Program-made: the position numbers and the translations under genes | NCBI RefSeq assembly: GCF_001310275.1 | Contig: NZ_LGYZ01000014.1 | Coordinates: 19,529-83,528 of the forward strand | Length of the DNA: 64,000 nt | Reading direction: 5' to 3' | Origin: Nocardia arizonensis | Lineage (GTDB): Bacteria; Actinomycetota; Actinomycetes; Mycobacteriales; Mycobacteriaceae | Notes under the pieces: model-generated | The model's input: the letters and a program-made list of their open reading frames with translations, nothing else | Told to the model about the DNA's origin: nothing | Database searches by the model: none | Shown here: one piece after another, positions 59,443 through 64,000 of the stretch | How positions within the stretch are numbered: the stretch's first letter is position 1 | How the letters are laid out: every line of letters starts with the position of its first letter

Positions 59443-60417
59443 TCAGGCCCCATCGGTCGAACTGCCCGCGGCGATCCGGCGGATCATGGTCGCGGTCGCC
59501 GAACTGTAGGCGCGCGAGGCGGATTCGGGCCGATCAGCCGGATAGTTCGACCGGTGCGTGATCACCACGCCCGCGCGCTCCACCGTGCTGTCCGCACGCA
59601 CGGCCACACAGTTGCCGCCCGCCTTGGCGACCAAGTCGACCACCACGGCACCCGATCCGAGCAGGTCGAGATTCGCCTCGTCGAGCAGCACCGGCGCCCG
59701 CGACCCGCGATGCACCGCCGCGCACACCACGAGATCCGGTGCCGCGGCGAAGATCCACGCGCCGATCGCGCGCGGATCGCCATCGGAATCGACCTCGAAT
59801 CGTGTCGCACCCGCCTCGAGCGCCGACTCGCGCTGACCCGCCCGATTGCCGACCACAAGCGTCTCGTCGCCGAACCCCGACGCCGCGCCCACCGCCGCGA
59901 GCCCCGCCGCACCGCAGCCGAGGACGAGCGCGCGGACCCGACCCGCGCGGCGATCCCCGGCCACCAGCCCCCTCCCCTCGCCGTATGCCACCCCGCCCGC
60001 GATCCGACTCATGGCGAGCAGCGCGTCGAAGTCCGCGGTATCCGGTCCCCGCCGCACGTCCTCGAAGGCGACCGACCGCACCTCGCGCGCCGCCAAATCG
60101 GCGATCACCGCCGCGCGGTGCAGCGGATCCTGGAAACCGAGCAGGACGACACCCGCGCGCAGCGGCATCCGCGCCAATGCGAACGCGGGCGGCTTCACCC
60201 AGGCGACCAGGTCGGCCGCGGCGAAGATCGCGGCGCGGTCATCGACGACACGGGCGCCCGCCGCCCGGTAGTCCGCGTCGCCGAATCCCGAACCATGCCC
60301 CGCCGACCGCTGCACCATGACCTCGACACCATCGGCCACCAGCCCCGCCACGTCCGCGGGCACCAGTGCCACCCGCCGCTCATCGCGCGCGGTCTCGGCC
60401 AGTACACCGGCGATCAC
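59443..60417 (-). CDS. Stand-alone PntA-like (alanine dehydrogenase/transhydrogenase family) NAD(P)-binding protein
   Basis: A 324-residue protein of the AlaDH/PNT family. Arg15 (DERRVALVP) and Lys75 (WVKPP) match substrate residues of alanine dehydrogenase, but the usual His96 is Gln (GFQDP). The Rossmann motif is VLGCGAAGLAAVGAASGFG, and the C-terminal VVVDLVAKAGGNC resembles transhydrogenase alpha domain I. There is no membrane domain and no pntB nearby, so it is not a normal transhydrogenase. N5-carboxyethyl-ornithine synthase-like chemistry is one possibility. GTG 60417 overlaps a micro-ORF stop. Confidence 0.75.
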   Translation of the reverse strand: MIAGVLAETARDERRVALVPADVAGLVADGVEVMVQRSAGHGSGFGDADYRAAGARVVDDRAAIFAAADLVAWVKPPAFALARMPLRAGVVLLGFQDPLHRAAVIADLAAREVRSVAFEDVRRGPDTADFDALLAMSRIAGGVAYGEGRGLVAGDRRAGRVRALVLGCGAAGLAAVGAASGFGDETLVVGNRAGQRESALEAGATRFEVDSDGDPRAIGAWIFAAAPDLVVCAAVHRGSRAPVLLDEANLDLLGSGAVVVDLVAKAGGNCVAVRADSTVERAGVVITHRSNYPADRPESASRAYSSATATMIRRIAAGSSTDGA

Positions 60418-60559
60418 CCCGTCACCCGACCCTCACGCAGAACACGCAACGCCACCACCCGCTCCTCACGCAGCACGACCACCAGTGCCACCCGCCGCTC
60501 ACCACCCGCGGTCTCGGCCAGTACACCCGCGATCACTCCACCACCCGGCCCCCACGCAG
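60361..60559 (-). repeat. Imperfect 80-base direct repeat at the aminotransferase/PntA junction
   Basis: Copies at 60361-60440 and 60480-60559 agree at 71 of 80 positions. The first encodes the start of the PntA-like protein (IAGVLAETA...ERRVALV). The second covers the last codons of the aminotransferase and the start of the micro-ORF. A third copy of the terminal 20 bases (CACCCG...CACGCAG type) lies at 60454-60473. The start-to-start spacing of 119 bases is not a multiple of three. Confidence 0.88.
60414..60536 (-). CDS. Micro-ORF between aminotransferase and PntA-like genes
   Basis: GTG at 60536 overlaps the aminotransferase stop (GTGA), and the TGA at 60416-60414 overlaps the GTG of the PntA-like gene. 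The 40-residue product begins VIAGVLAETAGGERRVALV, matching the N-terminus of the PntA-like protein at 17 of 19 residues, and ends with two LRE-x-RV repeats. It is a duplicated gene start that has stayed open and linked to both neighbours. It may be a coupling element rather than a functional peptide. Confidence 0.4.
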   Translation of the reverse strand: MIAGVLAETAGGERRVALVVVLREERVVALRVLREGRVTG

Positions 60560-62017
60560 TGCGGGCAGCGGCGCGAGTCCGCGTGCGGCGACCGCTTCGG
60601 CATAGGTCCGGCCGTCGGCGATATCAAGGACCAGGCGCTCCAGCCGGTCGAACATCTCGTCGAGCACCACCGCCCGGCGCTGCACCGGCGTACCGTTCTC
60701 GATCCGCGCGGGTGTGTGCTTATTGCGCGGGGTGAGCACGTTCAACCGAACGGCGGGCCGCCGTGATCCGGTGCGCAGGAGCCCCACGCTGTCGACCCCC
60801 GCGGCCGCGAGCAGCAGATCCTCGAGCTGCGGGGTGTCCTCGATACCGGCCGCGGCCAGCAGTTCCGGGGCGAACGCGATCGTCAGGAACATGCCGCGGG
60901 CCGCGCCGAGCGGTCGCAGCACCTCCGCGCCGAATCGCGTGGTAGTCCGTACCCGGCCGTTGATCTCGGCGATCCGGCGCAGCGCGCGCTCCTGCTGACT
61001 CTGCGCGACGCGGCGGTTGGCCTCGAAGTACGTGTCGGGGGTGTTCTCGATGATCGCCGCGGCGAGATGGGTGGTCTCCCGCTGGAACGCGATGGTCAGC
61101 CGTTCGCGCACCTCGTCGAGCCACACCGCGTCACCGGAGCAGGCCGCGCCGATCTTGGTCGGCCCGGAGGCGTTGTAGCCCTTGGAATTCCCGGTGATGG
61201 TCAGCACCCGGTCGTAGAGCGCGCGTTCGCCGACCGCGGTGGGCACCCGCAACGACGCGATCGGAATATGGCCCGCCACCAGGTGATCGAAGGCCATATC
61301 GCACACGACCCGCGCCCCGCTGTCGAGCAGCACCCGCCCGATTTCGCTCAGCTCGCGCGAAGAGTATTCGGCGACAACCGGATTGCCCGGCAATGTGAGC
61401 AGCACACCGGCCAGCTCGCCCGAGCGCGAGAGCCGGTCGAGCAGCCACGCCAATGCGACAGGATCGATGCGGAACGAATCGTCGGCCGTCGCCGCGCTGC
61501 GTTCGATACGCAGTCCCGACTTCTCGACGTGCACGGGCGCGCTCTTGTAGAACCCCTCCGGGCATACCAGCACACCACCCGGGCAGCGGCGCGCCAACTG
61601 CGCGACGACCTCCTCGAGCAGGACGGTGCTCGAATACGGGCACACCACGACCTGATCGGGCCGCACTCGCACCCCGGCGACGTCCGGCGCCGGATTCGAG
61701 AGCGCGGCGAACATCTTCTGCGCCGCCAACTCCCGCAACCGCAGCGGCTGACGCTTCTCGTAACCGGGATCGCAGTAGCCGGGCGGGAATTCGGATTCGT
61801 TGACCTCTTTCCACGCCACCTCCCGCGCCGCCGCGGCGGCGTCGGCGACCGCGAGCCCGGTCTCTCCGTGATAGGCGTCGACCAGGCCCGTGTAACTGCG
61901 CCCGCCGGCCCCCGCGAAGATCGGACCGGCCCGCAGACGCGCGCGTACCTCCCGTTTTCGGATCTCGGAGTGGTTGACGACCGCGCGCAGATCGACCGAT
62001 GACTCGGCCGCGGTCAT
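60533..62017 (-). CDS. PLP-dependent aminotransferase, class I/II
   Basis: A 494-residue fold-type I aminotransferase. The PLP-binding lysine is Lys279 in TGNSKGYNASGPTKIG. LPGNPVVAEYS carries the conserved Asn-Pro, and VVCDMAFDHLVAG supplies the Asp that binds the PLP ring nitrogen. The N-terminus has GYCDPGYEKRQPLRLRELAAQ. The substrate is not evident. Its ATG overlaps the stop of the XRE regulator (ATGA), and its stop overlaps the micro-ORF start, so the whole cluster is translationally linked. Confidence 0.87.
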   Translation of the reverse strand: MTAAESSVDLRAVVNHSEIRKREVRARLRAGPIFAGAGGRSYTGLVDAYHGETGLAVADAAAAAREVAWKEVNESEFPPGYCDPGYEKRQPLRLRELAAQKMFAALSNPAPDVAGVRVRPDQVVVCPYSSTVLLEEVVAQLARRCPGGVLVCPEGFYKSAPVHVEKSGLRIERSAATADDSFRIDPVALAWLLDRLSRSGELAGVLLTLPGNPVVAEYSSRELSEIGRVLLDSGARVVCDMAFDHLVAGHIPIASLRVPTAVGERALYDRVLTITGNSKGYNASGPTKIGAACSGDAVWLDEVRERLTIAFQRETTHLAAAIIENTPDTYFEANRRVAQSQQERALRRIAEINGRVRTTTRFGAEVLRPLGAARGMFLTIAFAPELLAAAGIEDTPQLEDLLLAAAGVDSVGLLRTGSRRPAVRLNVLTPRNKHTPARIENGTPVQRRAVVLDEMFDRLERLVLDIADGRTYAEAVAARGLAPLPALRGGRVVE

Positions 62018-63063
62018 CGGCGCATCCAGCGGCCCGCCGTCTCACTGGGTTCGGGCAGGCGATTCCACTCCGCTTCCAGCGCGGCGCGGAACAGTTCGCG
62101 GCAGTCGCCGGCGGCGAGGTAGTCGAAATCCGCGAGCGGAGGCCGGGAGACGATGTCGTCGACCCGAATGGCCGAACCCGACGTGCGCAGTTCGTAGAGC
62201 TTCTCGAAGCGGCGCACCGCGAAGCCGACATCGTGGCGCAGCACCGAGAACCGGGTGGCGACGCGGGTCTGGCGCGAGTAGTCGTACTCCCCCACCGCGA
62301 CGTAGCGATCGTCGACGATCAACATGCTCTGCGCATTGCGCGCGTGGTCCCGTCTGACAAGCACGCTCTCCACCCCGGCGCGGGCCTGGGTCCACAGTTT
62401 CTCGTCGTATCCCCAGACATCGGAGATCGCGTCGAGGACATACATGCGGCGGACGTCGACCCTCGGCGATGCCGTCCGGGTGGCCAGATCCAGTATGGCG
62501 CTGTGATAGTCGTCACCGACGTCGCCGCCGATGGTGCCGAGGTCAGCGGTGTGGATCGCCCGCACCGACGCCTCGGCCTGTTCCAGAATCGTCAGCCAGT
62601 CGCTGACGGTGTTCCACTCCCATACCGTGGCGCTGCGCGAGGGGATCTGCGCCAGGATCTCCTCGGCGCGCTCGAGCTGCCGATCCGCGATGAGCCGCAG
62701 CGGTTCGATATCCTCGCGCACGCCCGCGGCGTCGATCAGACTCTGCGCGATCCCGAGCACCCGTTCGATGACCTGTGGATCCTTACCCAGCAGGACGTTG
62801 AACCGCATTCTCAGATCGGTGTGCGCCCCCGCGTCGACACCGACGCCCGTGTCCTGGGCGACAGGTAGTTCCTCGCCGAGTGCCAGGCTGAGCCGTTCCC
62901 GCAGGGGCAATGGCGGCACCCGGGTGCCGTTCTCGATCTGCTGGACGAGGCTGCGCGAACAGCCCGCCTTGGCCGCCAACGACGCTTGGGTGAATCCGCG
63001 TTCCACACGGAGACGACGGACCAGTTCACCGATGGACTCACCATCGCGCGCTATGCGACCCAT
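62014..63063 (-). CDS. XRE family helix-turn-helix regulator
   Basis: A 349-residue protein. The N-terminal lambda-repressor-like domain covers residues 13-63 (ELVRRLRVERGFTQASLAAKAGCSRSLVQQIENGTRVPP). A long C-terminal region follows, with DVRRMYVLDAISDVWGYDEKLW and MLIVDDRYVAVGEYDYSRQTRVA, an unassigned sensor-type domain. ATG 63063 follows GGAAGGCGAAGG; the frame upstream covers the promoter and is rejected. It is first in the operon with the aminotransferase and PntA-like genes and probably controls it. Confidence 0.88.
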   Translation of the reverse strand: MGRIARDGESIGELVRRLRVERGFTQASLAAKAGCSRSLVQQIENGTRVPPLPLRERLSLALGEELPVAQDTGVGVDAGAHTDLRMRFNVLLGKDPQVIERVLGIAQSLIDAAGVREDIEPLRLIADRQLERAEEILAQIPSRSATVWEWNTVSDWLTILEQAEASVRAIHTADLGTIGGDVGDDYHSAILDLATRTASPRVDVRRMYVLDAISDVWGYDEKLWTQARAGVESVLVRRDHARNAQSMLIVDDRYVAVGEYDYSRQTRVATRFSVLRHDVGFAVRRFEKLYELRTSGSAIRVDDIVSRPPLADFDYLAAGDCRELFRAALEAEWNRLPEPSETAGRWMRR

Positions 63064-63132
63064 CCTTCGCCTTCCACCCGCCGCCCGGACACCGAATGTC
63101 GATGATGTGTCACGGTGCGACATTCTAATCAC

Positions 63133-63349
63133 AATGTGGCACTCGTGTTCTTGCGACGTAAGCGCACCCGATTCCTTCCCGCGTCCATCCAGAATTTCCG
63201 TGCCACTTCCCGACCCGAACCAGCCATTCCGACCGTAGTCCCGCCTCGAATACGCTTCACTACCCCGAGCAGAGGCAATTTTGTGACAACGAATGCGCAC
63301 ACAGCTTATTTTCAAGCAATGCCACATCGTTGATATCCACATGTGGCAT
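63133..63349. promoter_or_regulatory. Repeated ATGTGGCA/TGCCACAT operator-like sites
   Basis: AATGTGGCAC at 63133-63142, GTGCCACT at about 63200-63207, ATGCCACAT at 63319-63327 and ATGTGGCAT at 63341-63349 share a TGCCAC core. The last two form a perfect nine-base inverted repeat with a 13-base spacer, and CCACATGTGG at 63337-63346 is itself palindromic. They flank the promoter region between the XRE operon (minus) and the gene at 63414 (plus). They are likely sites for the XRE regulator. Confidence 0.6.
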
Positions 63350-63413
63350 CTCCGCTTATTGACAGCCGAAAGTGGTGGTACCTAGCATTTATAAACAGAG
63401 CCACAGCGAACAT

Positions 63414-63800
63414 ATGCGATCGGCTGCCGAGTTCGCCGCCGACCGTGGTTCGGGGCCAGAACAGGATCAGGAGGTGCCCGGAACGGATACCTCACCACGG
63501 CGCGAACCTCGCCCCCGCCGAGCCGCATCGCCCCCCGTCGCCTTCGGCCCCCTTCCCTCGGAAACCCCCGCCCGAACCGCCTTCGGCGCCGCCGCGCCCC
63601 CACCGCCGCGAGCCACCACCCGCACCGCGGCTTCGACGAATAGAGCGACCCCATTGGCACTCGAGATCACCGACCTGGCCGACGTGGCCACCGCGATGGA
63701 AATAGCCTCCGACCGAGCCAGAGCCCTGGACACGACTCTCATAGACGTGGTCATCCGTCTCTCGACCAGAACCCTGGAAAGAGACGTCCCCACCCCCTGA
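63414..63800 (+). CDS. Hypothetical protein divergent from the XRE operon
   Basis: A 128-residue protein. The first 80 residues are Pro/Ala/Arg/Thr-rich and look disordered (EPRPRRAASPPVAFGP). The C-terminal 45 residues form a probable helical domain (LALEITDLADVATAMEIASDRARALDTTLIDVVIRLSTRTLERD). I do not recognise a family. An in-frame ATG at 63414 is used; 63372 is an alternative. It may share control with the XRE operon through the TGCCAC sites. Confidence 0.6.
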   Translation: MRSAAEFAADRGSGPEQDQEVPGTDTSPRREPRPRRAASPPVAFGPLPSETPARTAFGAAAPPPPRATTRTAASTNRATPLALEITDLADVATAMEIASDRARALDTTLIDVVIRLSTRTLERDVPTP

Positions 63801-63848
63801 CACGGCCAAGCCCAAAGGGCTCGCGCCCCCAACAGCGAGTCCCACCCG

Positions 63849-63887
63849 TGGCGCAGTTCCTACGGAGGGGAGAGGAACTGCGCCACC
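63849..63887 (+). terminator. Hairpin, possible terminator after the 63414 gene
   Basis: GTGGCGCAGTTCCT pairs perfectly with AGGAACTGCGCCAC across an 11-base loop, 48 bases after the stop. No T-run follows. The remaining bases to the window end show no supported gene. Confidence 0.55.
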
Positions 63888-64000
63888 CCGACCACAAGAA
63901 GAACAAAGAGAAATACGGCAACAACAACAGCCGAACCAACACACCACCACCCCCAGCCCCGCACGCACCCCCCTCCCAAACACCCGCACCCCGCACCCCA

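Noticed and set aside
60361..60559. CRISPR-like repeat
   Set aside because: Only two long diverged copies and a short third, within coding sequence, without regular spacers.

Overview
The window is a high-GC actinobacterial chromosome segment, most likely from Nocardia or a close relative. PE, PPE and EspG genes, a fused lysX, cutinase, LCP, IdeR-box and MoxR/DUF58/SpoIIM genes occur together. From recall, the gene order follows the M. tuberculosis Rv3835 to Rv3859c block: septum-formation protein, zincin, phosphoglycerate mutase, pheA, DUF2470, LCP, glpQ1, sodA, GDT1-type transporter, rraA, gltD, gltB. A second block resembles Rv3689 to Rv3695. I see no rRNA, tRNA, CRISPR array, insertion sequence or prophage.

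Layout. 1-490: tail of a septum-formation protein and a small zincin. 491-3030: a PE-PPE-EspG trio inserted into otherwise conserved order. 3032-5054 (minus): phosphatase, pheA and a hypothetical gene. 5142-8672: an IdeR-box-controlled DUF2470 gene, a CPBP protease and an LCP protein. 8880-12328 (minus): a possible 18-residue peptide gene, then a rhodanese/DUF4328/GDPD/DUF5926 operon. 12467-12496: a DnaA-box cluster. 13665-16028: sodA, a hypothetical gene and a yybP-ykoY manganese riboswitch in front of a GDT1/TMEM165 transporter. 16036-22525: TetR, SDR, methyltransferase, htpG and a RecB-like nuclease. 22723-26082: DUF6474 and a YcnI-CopC-CopD copper group. 26120-31977: SRPBCC, two DUF5313 paralogues, rraA, an S4 protein, lysX and a small membrane protein. 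32041-36001: MFS exporter with divergent HxlR regulator, phosphatase, cutinase. 36486-42697 (minus): gltB-gltD. 43855-47215: DUF4407 protein and a membrane nucleotide cyclase. 47226-53373: a membrane/MoxR/DUF58 operon with RDD and SpoIIM genes. 54060-57022: MMPL transporter with divergent TetR. 57291-59433: secreted propeller-like protein and methyltransferase. 59443-63063 (minus): an XRE regulator, an aminotransferase and an orphan PntA-like dehydrogenase.

Two operon junctions (gltB/gltD and aminotransferase/PntA-like) carry local duplications. Each creates a micro-ORF that starts on the upstream stop codon and ends on the downstream start codon. Together with the XRE-aminotransferase-PntA cluster, its TGCCAC operator-like sites, the 18-residue leucine-pair peptide and the DUF4129/DUF4350 protein lacking its central domain, these are the least conventional parts of the window. 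Metal homeostasis recurs: an IdeR box, a manganese riboswitch beside a SOD with Gln145, and copper genes.
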